Assembly: GCF_025905425.1 (NCBI RefSeq)
Contig: NZ_CP109603.1
Coordinates: 2,702,001 to 2,766,000 of the forward strand
Direction: 5' to 3'
DNA length: 64,000 nt
Origin: Pseudomonas putida
Lineage (GTDB): Bacteria; Pseudomonadota; Gammaproteobacteria; Pseudomonadales; Pseudomonadaceae
The notes under the pieces were generated by a model, which was given only the letters and a program-made list of their open reading frames with translations, searched no databases and was not told the DNA's origin. The number at the start of each line of letters is the position of its first letter. Positions within the stretch are counted from its first letter, which is position 1. Below are positions 29,815 to 37,789 of the stretch, in pieces. A program made the translations under genes and the position numbers.

Positions 29815-30315
29815 TTACTTCAGAACAGCCAGCGCTGCCTCGTAGTTCGGCTCTTCAGCGATCTCACCGACCAGCTCGCTGTGCAGCACCTTGTCATTTT
29901 CGTCCAGCACCACCACTGCACGGGCAGCCAGGCCAGCCAGCGGGCCGTCGGCGATGGCAACACCGTAGTTCTCGAGGAACTCGGCGCCACGCAGGGTCGA
30001 CAGGTTCTTCACGTTCTCCAGGCCTTCGGCACCGCAGAAGCGCGCCTGGGCGAACGGCAGGTCGGCGGAAATGCACAGCACCACGGTGTTGGCCACATCG
30101 TTGGCCTGGGCATTGAACTTGCGCACCGAGGTGGCGCAGGTTGGGGTGTCGACGCTCGGGAAGATGTTCAGCACCTTGCGCTTGCCGGCGTAGTCCTGCA
30201 GCGACTTGTCGGCCAGGCCTTCACCCACCAGCGAGAAGGCTGGGGCCTGAGCACCGGCCTGCGGCAGGTTGCCCTTGACCTGAACCGGGTTGCCTTTGAG
30301 AGTCACTTGAGCCAT
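29815..30315 (-). CDS. tpx: Thiol peroxidase Tpx
   Basis: A 166-residue atypical 2-Cys peroxiredoxin that reduces hydrogen and lipid peroxides using thioredoxin. The peroxidatic cysteine is residue 60 in [11 protein letters not shown], and the resolving cysteine is residue 94 in ARFCGAEG, both in the spacing seen in E. coli Tpx. The early sequence [15 protein letters not shown] is also diagnostic. No signal peptide is visible in the N-terminal residues, although the E. coli enzyme was originally described as periplasmic. It is monocistronic, ended by the intrinsic terminator at 29601-29637. Confidence 0.95.
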   Translation of the reverse strand: MAQVTLKGNPVQVKGNLPQAGAQAPAFSLVGEGLADKSLQDYAGKRKVLNIFPSVDTPTCATSVRKFNAQANDVANTVVLCISADLPFAQARFCGAEGLENVKNLSTLRGAEFLENYGVAIADGPLAGLAARAVVVLDENDKVLHSELVGEIAEEPNYEAALAVLK

Positions 30316-30392
30316 GGACGAATTCCTTATGCGGGGTTTGAAAAGGACACTGAGTTAAGCATGAAGGCGGCCGGGTGCCTATGGGTGAAGCT

Positions 30393-30419
30393 AAAATTGT
30401 TCTATTGCCAGACAATTTT
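30393..30419. promoter_or_regulatory. Dyad with T-N11-A spacing upstream of tpx
   Basis: Perfect 8-base inverted arms AAAATTGT and ACAATTTT separated by 11 bases, 74-100 bases before the tpx start codon. The T-N11-A spacing is that of a LysR-type regulator box; OxyR belongs to this family. The regulator is not shown by the sequence. Confidence 0.4.
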
Positions 30420-30426
30420 TGTGGAC

Positions 30427-30464
30427 AAAAAAATGCCCAGATCGCAACACGCGACCTGGGCATT
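30427..30464 (-). terminator. Intrinsic terminator of the amino acid permease gene
   Basis: On the minus strand a stem AATGCCCAG / CTGGGCATT is followed by seven T residues, 20 bases after the stop codon of the permease gene. This is a clear Rho-independent terminator. Confidence 0.85.
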
Positions 30465-30483
30465 GCTTGTTACCGGGCTTTGA

Positions 30484-31764
30484 TTAGCTCAGCAAGCCGT
30501 AAACCACCGACGTCAGCGCAACCACGCCAACCGCGACCACGAACACGTTGGACATCGCCCCGCTGTACTTGCGCATCGAAGGCACGCGGCGAATGGCATA
30601 CATCGGCATCAGGAACAGCAGCACGGCGATGATCGGGCCGCCCAGCGATTCGATCATGCCCAGAATGCTCGGGTTGAGGGTGGCGACGATCCAGCAGACC
30701 ACCAGCATCAGTGCAGCGACCACTCGGTCCAGAGCCTTGGCACCCGGACGCGCGCCAGTCTTGGCAATGATGCCTTTCAAGCCTTCGCTGGCACCAATGT
30801 AGTGGCCCAGGAACGACTTGGCGATGGCGATGAAGGCAATCAGCGGCGCAGCAAACTCGATGGTCGGGTTGCTGAAGTGGTTGGCCAGGTACGACAGGAT
30901 CGACAGGTTCTGCGCCTTGGCTTCAGCCAGCTGAGCGCTGCTGAGGGTCAGCACGCAGCTGAAGACGAAGAACAGCACCATAGCCACCATCAGCAGGTGG
31001 GCGCGGGCGAGGATCTGGCCGCTGCGCTCATCGGCATGCTCGCCGTAACGGCGCTTCTGGTCGACGGCGAACGCCGAGATGATCGGCGAGTGGTTGAACG
31101 AGAACACCATCACAGGAATCGCCAGCCACACGGTGTGCAGGAAGGCCGAGCCCGACGGCAGTTGCGTGGCGCTGTCAAGAATACCGCCAGTCCAGTGCGG
31201 CACCAGGTACAGGCCCAGCAGCGCCAGGGCAACGATGAACGGGTAGACCAGCAGGCTCATGACCTTGACCGTGGCCTGTTCACCGCACCGCACGATGGCC
31301 AGCAGGCCCAGGATCAGCACGAACGACAGGAGCGCCCGTGGTGGCGGCGTCATGTGCAGCTGGTGCTCCATGAAGCTGGTGACGGTGTTGGTCAGCGCCA
31401 CGCTATAGATAAGCAGGATCGGGAAAATGGCGAAGAAGTACAGCACGGTGATCAGTGCACCGGCGGTGATGCCGAAATGCTCCTCGACCACTTCGGTGAT
31501 GTCCCCGCCCTTGCGCCCGGAGAGGACGAAACGGGTCAGGCCGCGGTGGGCGAAGTAGGTCATCGGGAAGGCCAGCACGGCCAGGATGATCAGCGGCCAG
31601 AAGCCACCGAGGCCAGCATTGATGGGCAGGAATAAAGTACCTGCGCCGATGGCGGTGCCGAACAGGCCCAGCATCCAGGTGGTGTCTTGACGTGCCCAGC
31701 TGCCCAAGGCTGCCGGGGTCGATTCTTCATAGCGCCGTTCGACGCTTGGGGCCTGCTCATTCAT
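30484..31764 (-). CDS. HAAAP-family amino acid/proton symporter (SdaC-like)
   Basis: A 426-residue inner-membrane permease with about 11 helices. The first-helix motif GLFGTAIGAGTLFLPINAGLGGFWPLI is the signature of the hydroxy and aromatic amino acid permeases (SdaC, TdcC, Mtr, TyrP). The rest keeps the family pattern, with PVMVFSFNHSPIISAFAVDQ and the FLGHYIGASEGLKG region; SdaC-type serine transport is the closest family role. The ATG at 31764 is preferred over an ORF start 168 bases upstream because that extension is polar and cysteine-rich. It sits next to the D-lysine catabolic genes in the same direction, but separated by a REP pair, so a link to lysine or aromatic amino acids is only suggestive. 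Confidence 0.85.
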   Translation of the reverse strand: MNEQAPSVERRYEESTPAALGSWARQDTTWMLGLFGTAIGAGTLFLPINAGLGGFWPLIILAVLAFPMTYFAHRGLTRFVLSGRKGGDITEVVEEHFGITAGALITVLYFFAIFPILLIYSVALTNTVTSFMEHQLHMTPPPRALLSFVLILGLLAIVRCGEQATVKVMSLLVYPFIVALALLGLYLVPHWTGGILDSATQLPSGSAFLHTVWLAIPVMVFSFNHSPIISAFAVDQKRRYGEHADERSGQILARAHLLMVAMVLFFVFSCVLTLSSAQLAEAKAQNLSILSYLANHFSNPTIEFAAPLIAFIAIAKSFLGHYIGASEGLKGIIAKTGARPGAKALDRVVAALMLVVCWIVATLNPSILGMIESLGGPIIAVLLFLMPMYAIRRVPSMRKYSGAMSNVFVVAVGVVALTSVVYGLLS

Positions 31765-31930
31765 TCCGGGTGTAGCTCCACTCGCAAGACTGCAACAGGG
31801 CTGGGAATGGCGAAACAGACGCTTCGCGCTCCCCAACCAAAAAGAGGGGCGCGATTGTGCACTGAAATTGGGCGGTTGCGAAGCCCCGTCCGAGGGACGG
31901 TTGCACTTGTCATGACAACTTGGTGAAACC

Positions 31931-32038
31931 AAGGGGCCGCGTCACCCGCATTCGCGGGGCAAGCCCGCCCCCACAGGCCCTATGCTGCGCCTGTGGGAGC
32001 GGGCTTGCCCCGCGAATGGGGCGCGAAGCGGCCCCCTT
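31931..32038. repeat. Long REPIN upstream of the permease gene
   Basis: Head-to-head REP cores with nearly perfect outer arms (AAGGGGCCGC ... GCGGCCCCCTT) at 31931 and 32038. The unit occupies most of the gap between the 3' end of amaC and the permease gene. Confidence 0.9.
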
Positions 32039-32044
32039 GTCACA

Positions 32045-33241
32045 TCACTTCTGAACGGCGGCGAACGCCTCGGCAACCTGTTGCAGGTTGGCCGGACGCA
32101 GGCCGGACATGCACACCCGACCACTGTCGATCAGGTACACACCGAACTCGTCGCGCAGGCGACGCACCTGCTCGACGCTGAAACCGGTGTAGCTGAACAT
32201 GCCGCGCTGACGCAGGAAGAACTGGAAGTCCTGACCAGGTATCAGCACGGCCAAGGCATCGACCAACGCCTGACGCATGTCCAGGATACGTTTACGCATC
32301 ACTTCGACTTCTGCCGCCCACTGGGCATTGAGCGCCGCATCGCCCAGCACGCCAGCGACCAGCTGGGCACCGAAGTTGGGTGGGCTGGAGTAGTTGCGGC
32401 GTACGGTAGCCTTGAGCTGGCCGAGCACGCTCTGCGCGGTGGCGTCATCGTCGCAGACCACCGACAGGCCCCCTACCCGCTCGCCGTACAGCGAGAAGAT
32501 TTTCGAGAACGAGTTGCTGACCAGGCACGGTACGCCGGCACGGGCCATTTCGCGGATGGCGTAGGCATCTTCCACCAGGCCCTCACCAAAGCCCTGGTAG
32601 GCGATGTCGAGGAACGGGATCAGCTGACGCGACTTGACCACTTCCACCACCTGCTGCCACTGGTTCTGGTCCAGGTCGGCGCCGGTCGGGTTGTGGCAGC
32701 ACGGGTGCAGCAGCACGACGCTGTTGGCCGGCAGGGTCTGCAGGGTTGCCAACATGCCATCGAAGTCGACGCCACGGCTGACCGGGTCGAAGTACGGGTA
32801 GGTGTTCACCTTGAACCCGGCACCTTCGAAGATGGCACGGTGGTTGTCCCAGGTCGGGTTGCTGACCCAGACTTCAGACTGCGGGAAATAACGCTTGAGG
32901 AAGTCGGCACCGACTTTCAGTGCGCCAGAACCCCCTACGGTCTGCACGGTGGCCACGCGCCCGCCGGTCACGGCCGGGTGATCGGCACCGAACAGCAGCG
33001 CCTGGATGGCCTGGCGGTAGCTGGCCAGGCCTTCCATCGGCAGGTACAGCGACGCTTCGTGAGCAACGCCTGCGATGCGTTTCTCGACGGCATCCACCGC
33101 CGCCAGTTGTGGCACCACGCCGGCTTCATCGTAGTACAGGCCGATACTCAAGTTGACCTTGTCGGCACGGGGATCGGCCTTGAAGGTTTCCATCAGCGAG
33201 AGAATCGGGTCGCCGGCATAGGCATCGACATGTTTGAACAC
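32045..33241 (-). CDS. amaC: Class I aminotransferase, lysine/aromatic type (AmaC/TyrB-like)
   Basis: A 398-residue PLP-dependent aminotransferase of the aspartate/aromatic type. The PLP lysine is in [14 protein letters not shown] at about residue 245. Other landmarks are [13 protein letters not shown] and the substrate arginine in the late MSGLRPAN. The start is a GTG at 33241 with AAGGAG 9 bases upstream. It faces dpkA, 138 bases away on the same strand. In P. putida the gene beside dpkA has been linked to D-lysine use as amaC. By fold alone it would also work on tyrosine and phenylalanine, so TyrB activity is the alternative. Confidence 0.82.
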   Translation of the reverse strand: MFKHVDAYAGDPILSLMETFKADPRADKVNLSIGLYYDEAGVVPQLAAVDAVEKRIAGVAHEASLYLPMEGLASYRQAIQALLFGADHPAVTGGRVATVQTVGGSGALKVGADFLKRYFPQSEVWVSNPTWDNHRAIFEGAGFKVNTYPYFDPVSRGVDFDGMLATLQTLPANSVVLLHPCCHNPTGADLDQNQWQQVVEVVKSRQLIPFLDIAYQGFGEGLVEDAYAIREMARAGVPCLVSNSFSKIFSLYGERVGGLSVVCDDDATAQSVLGQLKATVRRNYSSPPNFGAQLVAGVLGDAALNAQWAAEVEVMRKRILDMRQALVDALAVLIPGQDFQFFLRQRGMFSYTGFSVEQVRRLRDEFGVYLIDSGRVCMSGLRPANLQQVAEAFAAVQK

Positions 33242-33379
33242 AGCGTGCAGCTCCTTGGATCAGGACAGTTCGGAATGGCTGCCCTGAGGATACCCGGAGT
33301 CGCGGTGGAGGAACATCACCTATTGTGCAGGTTGTCTATGCAAGCGTGCACAGCTGCCGATCTGCAGCAACGGGCGGGT

Positions 33380-34405
33380 TCAGCCCAGCAGTGCGTTCAG
33401 GCCCTGCAACTCCTGCTCGGTCAGTGCCACGCCCTCCTCCTCGGCCACCTCACGCTCGCGGTAACGCCGCTCCCCTGGCATCCGCGTCAAGCCCACTGCC
33501 TGCATTTGCTCGACCAGCTCGCGGCTGCGCTGGGCAAACCGCTCGCCTTCGGCCTTGCTCGGGTCGATGACGATGATCAATTGCCCCGTCCAGGGGGTCT
33601 TGGCCCCAGGATGCCCGGACCAATCGAACTCCCAAGAGAAATGCCCACCCGTCAGGGCCGCCGCTAGCAGCTCCACCATCATCGACAACGCCGAGCCCTT
33701 GTGCCCGCCAAACGGCAGCAAGGCGCCGCCTTCCAGGATCGCCTTGGGGTCGGTGGTGGGCTGGCCTGCGGCATCCACGCCCATACCCTCAGGTAGCTGT
33801 TGGCCGGCCCGTGCGGCGATCTGCACGTCACCATGGGCCATGGCGCTGGTAGCCATGTCGAAGACGATCGGGTCGTGTTCGGCGCAGGGCGCTGCAAAGG
33901 CAATGGGGTTGGTGCCGAACAAGGGTTTGCGTGCACCGTGCGGCACCACGCAGGTCATGCTGTTGACCACGCTCAGGGCCACCAGGCCCTCTTCGGCGAA
34001 CGGCTCTACATCCGGCCACAGTGCCGCGAAGTGGTGCGAGTTGTGAATCGCCAGCACAGCAATGCCAGCGTTGCGTGCCTTGGCCACCAACAGCTCACGG
34101 GCCGCTGCCAGCGCCGGCTGAGCAAAACCGCCCGCTGCATCGACGCCTACATAGCCAGCCGCCACATCGCTGACCTTCGGCCTGGCTTGGCCATCGACCC
34201 AGCCACTGGCCAGGGTCGAGACATAGCCCGGCATACGGAACACGCCATGGCTGTGAGCGCCATCGCGCTGGGCACTGGCGCAGTTGTGGGCCAGTACCTG
34301 GGCCACGGTTGCACTGCAGCCATGACGCTGGAAGATCGCCTGCAACAGGTTCTGCAGCTCGGTAAAAGGCACGCGCACGACGGTGCCGGTGGAAGGTGCG
34401 GACAT
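33380..34405 (-). CDS. dpkA: Delta1-piperideine-2-carboxylate reductase (Ldh/Mdh-family)
   Basis: A 341-residue NAD(P)H-dependent oxidoreductase of the malate/L-lactate dehydrogenase type that is unrelated to classical Rossmann LDH. Family motifs include the RDGAHSHGVFRMPGY region with the catalytic histidine near residue 51-53, AIHNSHHFAAL, KPLFGTNPIAFAAP and GGHKGSALSMMVE. In P. putida and P. syringae this enzyme reduces piperideine-2-carboxylate to L-pipecolate in D-lysine breakdown. The ATG at 34405 has a strong AGGAG site; the 16-residue longer ORF has none. It is divergent from the RpiR gene across 143 bases that contain two palindromes. Confidence 0.85.
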   Translation of the reverse strand: MSAPSTGTVVRVPFTELQNLLQAIFQRHGCSATVAQVLAHNCASAQRDGAHSHGVFRMPGYVSTLASGWVDGQARPKVSDVAAGYVGVDAAGGFAQPALAAARELLVAKARNAGIAVLAIHNSHHFAALWPDVEPFAEEGLVALSVVNSMTCVVPHGARKPLFGTNPIAFAAPCAEHDPIVFDMATSAMAHGDVQIAARAGQQLPEGMGVDAAGQPTTDPKAILEGGALLPFGGHKGSALSMMVELLAAALTGGHFSWEFDWSGHPGAKTPWTGQLIIVIDPSKAEGERFAQRSRELVEQMQAVGLTRMPGERRYREREVAEEEGVALTEQELQGLNALLG

Positions 34406-34468
34406 CTGAAGCTCCTTGTTGGAATTGGAATGGCTACAGCGTTGCAACGACAAAAACTTTCCTGCATG

Positions 34469-34484
34469 TGACAGCTATCTGTCA
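34469..34484. promoter_or_regulatory. Perfect palindrome in the dpkA/RpiR divergent region
   Basis: TGACAG-CTAT-CTGTCA, perfect 6-base arms, midway between the divergent dpkA and RpiR genes. Further TGTCA/TGACA half sites lie nearby at about 34480-34502. The position suits an operator controlling one or both promoters. Confidence 0.45.
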
Positions 34485-34501
34485 AATATTGACTTGATGA
34501 C

Positions 34502-34519
34502 AGAAAACATTCATTTTCT
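34502..34519. promoter_or_regulatory. Second palindrome, proximal to the RpiR gene
   Basis: AGAAAA-CATTCA-TTTTCT, perfect 6-base arms with a 6-base centre, 30 bases before the RpiR start codon. GAAA/TTTC-type dyads are compatible with RpiR-family operators, so autoregulation is plausible. Confidence 0.4.
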
Positions 34520-34548
34520 ATCGCAAGCCTCACCCCCGGAGAGACAGC

Positions 34549-35421
34549 ATGAGCCAACTGATCAAGCAACGCCTGGAAAACAGCCTGCAAGGGGCTGCCG
34601 CCTCAGGCCGCACGATCGCCAGCTACATGCTCGCCAACCTGCATGAACTGCCCTTCCAGACCTCGGCCAGCATTGCCGCCAAGCTCGGCGTCAGCGAATC
34701 CAGTGTCGGCCGTTTCTGCCGCTCGTTAGGTTATGCCCACCTCAAGGCGCTCAAGCAAGACCTGCAGAGCGACCTGGGCGATGGCCCATGGCTGGTGGGT
34801 GACCGCTTGCAAGACTACCGCCAGAATCATGATGCCCGCGACAACGCCGGCAGCCTGGAGCTGGAAATCGCCGCCCTGGTACGTGTGCACGAGTACCGCC
34901 AGAGCGAGCCATGGCACCGCGCGGCGCAACGCCTGGCGAGCAAACCGCGGGTATTTGTCGCCGGCTTTCAGACCGAACGCGGCGTCGCCATGTGCATGAG
35001 CCACCTGCTGCAATACCTGCGCGATGGCGTACAGCTGGTCGACATCAGCGCCGGGCATTTCGGTGACGTGCTGCTGGGCCGCGCCGCAGACAGCGCCCTG
35101 GTGGTGTTCGAGGCCCGCCGCTATTCACGCCACGCCCTGCAGCTGTGCCAGAAGGCGCGCGAGGCTGGCATTGCGGTCACCCTGGTGACCGACACCTTCT
35201 GTGACTGGGCCGATGCCAACGCCGACGAGGTGTTCCGCATCCCCACCGAGTTCAATCTGTTCTGGGAATCCACCGCGACCATGCTGTCGTGGGTGCACCT
35301 GATGGTCAACGAGGTCTGCAAGAAGCTCGGGCCGGATGTTGAAAAACGCTTGGAAGCGACTGCCGCTCTACATAACGAATTCGTCGGCTACACCTCGTGG
35401 CCGTCGGCAAAACAACAATAG
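34549..35421 (+). CDS. RpiR-family transcriptional regulator (HTH + SIS)
   Basis: A 290-residue RpiR regulator. The N-terminal winged helix is clear (FQTSASIAAKLGVSESSVGRFCRSLGYAHLKALKQDL, residues 38-75). A C-terminal SIS domain, roughly residues 125-260, binds an effector in related proteins, often a phosphosugar; here it lies in an amino-acid catabolic setting. GGAGAG sits 8 bases before the ATG. It is divergent from dpkA and followed 21 bases later by the ABC transporter binding protein, so it probably controls both the D-lysine enzymes and uptake genes. The two final codons and stop hold a perfect AACAACAA run. Confidence 0.88.
   Translation: MSQLIKQRLENSLQGAAASGRTIASYMLANLHELPFQTSASIAAKLGVSESSVGRFCRSLGYAHLKALKQDLQSDLGDGPWLVGDRLQDYRQNHDARDNAGSLELEIAALVRVHEYRQSEPWHRAAQRLASKPRVFVAGFQTERGVAMCMSHLLQYLRDGVQLVDISAGHFGDVLLGRAADSALVVFEARRYSRHALQLCQKAREAGIAVTLVTDTFCDWADANADEVFRIPTEFNLFWESTATMLSWVHLMVNEVCKKLGPDVEKRLEATAALHNEFVGYTSWPSAKQQ
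35411..35418 (+). promoter_or_regulatory. Crc/Hfq-type CA motif in the binding-protein leader
   Basis: AACAACAA, a perfect AAnAAnAA match, lies at the end of the RpiR gene 25 bases before the start codon of the next gene. Crc with Hfq represses translation at such sites in Pseudomonas when preferred carbon is present. Confidence 0.4.
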
Positions 35422-35442
35422 CAAGAGTGCAAGAGGTGCGAG

Positions 35443-36195
35443 ATGAACAAGACCATGGCTATGGTGGGTGCGTGTGCCCTGCTGCTGACGGGCGCCGCCA
35501 GTGCCGAAACCCTGCGCTTCGCCACCGAGGGCGCCTACCCGCCCTTCAACTATGTCGACGCCAATAACCAGCTGCACGGCTTCGACATCGACATTACCCA
35601 CGCCTTGTGCGAACAGATGAAAGTCGAGTGCACGCTGGTGGCCCAGGATTGGGAAGGCATCATCCCGGCCCTGATGGCACGCAAGTATGACGCGGTGGTC
35701 GCATCAATGATCGACACCGAAGAGCGCCGCAAGAAAATCGCCTTCACCGACCATTACTACCGCACTCCGCTGACCGTGGCCGTGGCCAAGGACAGCAAGA
35801 TCAGCGACGCCCAGAACAACTTCGTCGGCTACACCGTTGGCGCCCAGTCCTCGTCGACCCAGGCCATCTATGCCGAAGACGTTTACGGCAAAGCGGGTGC
35901 CGACGTGAAACTGTACCCGACCATGGACGAGGCCAACGCCGACCTGGCTGCGGGCCGCCTGGACGGTGTGATCGCCGACAAGTTCCCCCTGCACGAGTGG
36001 ATGAACAAGAACGGCCAGGACTGCTGCAAGATCCTCGGCGACGTCGCCGACACCAAGGCCGACGCGGCCATTGCCGTGCGCAAGGACGACGAAGCGCTGC
36101 GCCAGCGCCTGAATACCGCGCTGCAACAGATCGTTGCCAACGGTACCTACCAGAAGATCGCCAGCAAGTACTTCGCTTTCGATATCTACAACTGA
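35443..36195 (+). CDS. Amino-acid ABC transporter substrate-binding protein
   Basis: A 250-residue periplasmic binding protein of the HisJ/ArgT type (family 3). A 21-residue signal peptide ends TGAASA before ETLRFATEGAYPPFNYVD, the classical start of the mature domain. DIDITHALCEQMKVECTLVAQDWEGIIPALMARKYDAVVASM follows as lobe 1 and the hinge. ArgT/HisJ proteins bind lysine, arginine, ornithine or histidine, which fits the D-lysine enzymes around it. The ligand-carboxylate arginine is not conserved as in HisJ in a way I can verify. It heads the transport genes but is separated from the permeases by a REP pair, which may explain a higher mRNA level. Confidence 0.88.
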   Translation: MNKTMAMVGACALLLTGAASAETLRFATEGAYPPFNYVDANNQLHGFDIDITHALCEQMKVECTLVAQDWEGIIPALMARKYDAVVASMIDTEERRKKIAFTDHYYRTPLTVAVAKDSKISDAQNNFVGYTVGAQSSSTQAIYAEDVYGKAGADVKLYPTMDEANADLAAGRLDGVIADKFPLHEWMNKNGQDCCKILGDVADTKADAAIAVRKDDEALRQRLNTALQQIVANGTYQKIASKYFAFDIYN

Positions 36196-36198
36196 TCT

Positions 36199-36312
36199 GT
36201 AGGAGCGGCCTTGCGTCGCGAAAGGGCCACAAAGCGGCCCCCTGCAATCTGTGCCGCGGCATACACCCTGGGGCTGCTCCGCAGCCCTTTCGCGACACAA
36301 GGCCGCTCCTAC
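36199..36312. repeat. REPIN of the GTAGGAGCGGCC type inside the ABC operon
   Basis: Inverted pair with outer arms GTAGGAGCGGCCTTG and CAAGGCCGCTCCTAC and inner TCGCGAAAGGG / CCCTTTCGCGA. It is of a different REP class from the GTGGGAGCGGGCTTG copies elsewhere. It lies between binding protein and first permease, a common place for mRNA-stabilising hairpins. Confidence 0.9.
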
Positions 36313-36346
36313 AAAGAGAACCCGTTGCCCACCTTAGGGGTTTGTC

Positions 36347-37066
36347 ATGCTCGATCAATTGTCCTTGCTGTCCTTCGCCAGCGGAGGCTGGGGCCAAGCG
36401 TTGCTGGCCGGCGCCCTGGTCACCGTTTCGCTGGCCCTCGCCTGCCTACCCATCGGCCTGCCGCTGGGCTTGGTCGTGGCACTTGCGGCGCGCTCGCGCA
36501 AACGCCTGCCACGGGCCTGGGCCACGACCTTTTCTACCGTGTTCCGCGGCCTGCCCGAACTGCTGACCTTGCTGATCATCTATTACGGCTGCCAGATCGC
36601 GGCGCAGAAAGTGCTGGCCGCCATGGGTTACCAAGGCGAGTTCCTGATCAACACGTTCCTCGCCGCCATGATCGCGTTCAGCCTGGTGTTTGCCGCGTTC
36701 TCCAGCGAAATCTGGCTGGCGGCGTTCAAGACCCTGCCCAAAGGGCAGCTTGAAGCGTGCACGGCGCTGGGCCTGAGCAAACGCACAGGCTTCTTCAAGG
36801 TGGTGCTGCCACAACTGACACGCATCGCGCTGCCTGGCCTGTCCAACAACTGGCTGTCGTTGCTCAAGGACACCTCGCTGGTGTCGACCATCTCGCTGGT
36901 CGATCTGATGCGCCAAACCAATCTGGCAGTCAGCGTGACCAAGGAACCGATGTTCTTCTATGGCGTTGCCTGCCTGGGCTACCTGCTGTTCTCGGCGGTC
37001 TCGGGCCGGGTCTTTGCCTTCATCGAGCGGCGTAGCAGCCGTCACCTGCAAGGAGCCCGGGCATGA
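36347..37066 (+). CDS. Amino-acid ABC transporter permease (HisQ-like)
   Basis: A 239-residue integral membrane permease of the polar amino acid ABC group with about five helices. The EAA-type contact loop reads EACTALGLSKRTGFFKVVLPQLTRIALPGL, including the conserved glycine seven residues later. GLPELLTLLIIYYG is also typical. It starts at 36347 with AGGGG nearby and overlaps the second permease by 4 bases (ATGA), so the pair is co-translated and probably forms a HisQM-type heterodimer with the ATPase at 39055. Confidence 0.9.
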   Translation: MLDQLSLLSFASGGWGQALLAGALVTVSLALACLPIGLPLGLVVALAARSRKRLPRAWATTFSTVFRGLPELLTLLIIYYGCQIAAQKVLAAMGYQGEFLINTFLAAMIAFSLVFAAFSSEIWLAAFKTLPKGQLEACTALGLSKRTGFFKVVLPQLTRIALPGLSNNWLSLLKDTSLVSTISLVDLMRQTNLAVSVTKEPMFFYGVACLGYLLFSAVSGRVFAFIERRSSRHLQGARA

Positions 37067-37773
37067 ACTTCGAACAATGGCTGGCGGTAGTCCTCGACCC
37101 CGACCTGCTGGAACGCTACGGCCCACGCTTCGTCGATGGCCTGCTGGTGACGGCCAAACTGGTGGCAATCTCCTTTACCCTCGGTGCCGTGCTCGGCCTG
37201 TTGCTGGCGCTGGCACGCTTGTCGCGCAGCCAAGTGCTGCAGCGCATTTCAGCCGGGTATGTGTACTTCTTCCGCGGCTCGCCGCTGCTGGCCCAGTTGT
37301 TCCTGCTTTATTACGGCCTCGGCTCGTTGAAAGGTTTTTGGCAGGACGTCGGCCTGTGGTGGTTCTTCCGCGAAGCGTGGTTCTGCACGTTGCTGGCATT
37401 CACCCTGAACACCGCCGCCTATCAGGCCGAGATTTTCCGCGGCAGCCTGATGGCGGTCGCGCCTGGGCAGTACGAGGCAGCGCGGGCGCTGAACCTGAGC
37501 CGTACGACCACCTTCTTCAAGGTGATCCTGCCGCAGTCATTGCTGGTGGCCATCGGCCCACTGGGCAATGAACTGATCCTGATGATCAAGGCCAGCGCCA
37601 TTGCTTCGCTGGTGACCATCTACGACCTGATGGGCGTGACCAAACTGGCGTTCTCGCGCAGTTTCGACTTCCAGATCTACCTGTGGGCCGCCGTGCTTTA
37701 CCTGGTGATCGTCGAGCTGGTGCGGCGCCTCCTGAAACACCTGGAAGCCCGCCTGGGCCGCCACCTGAACTGA
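37063..37773 (+). CDS. Amino-acid ABC transporter permease (HisM-like)
   Basis: A 236-residue permease paralogous to the preceding gene. The signature loop is YEAARALNLSRTTTFFKVILPQSLLVAIGPLGNE, and FFRGSPLLAQLFLLYYGLGSLKGF marks the polar-amino-acid subgroup. It overlaps the first permease by 4 bases and is followed 16 bases later by amaD, so transport and oxidation of the imported amino acid are encoded in one transcript. Confidence 0.9.
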   Translation: MNFEQWLAVVLDPDLLERYGPRFVDGLLVTAKLVAISFTLGAVLGLLLALARLSRSQVLQRISAGYVYFFRGSPLLAQLFLLYYGLGSLKGFWQDVGLWWFFREAWFCTLLAFTLNTAAYQAEIFRGSLMAVAPGQYEAARALNLSRTTTFFKVILPQSLLVAIGPLGNELILMIKASAIASLVTIYDLMGVTKLAFSRSFDFQIYLWAAVLYLVIVELVRRLLKHLEARLGRHLN

Positions 37774-37789
37774 CCGAAGGATACGTTCC

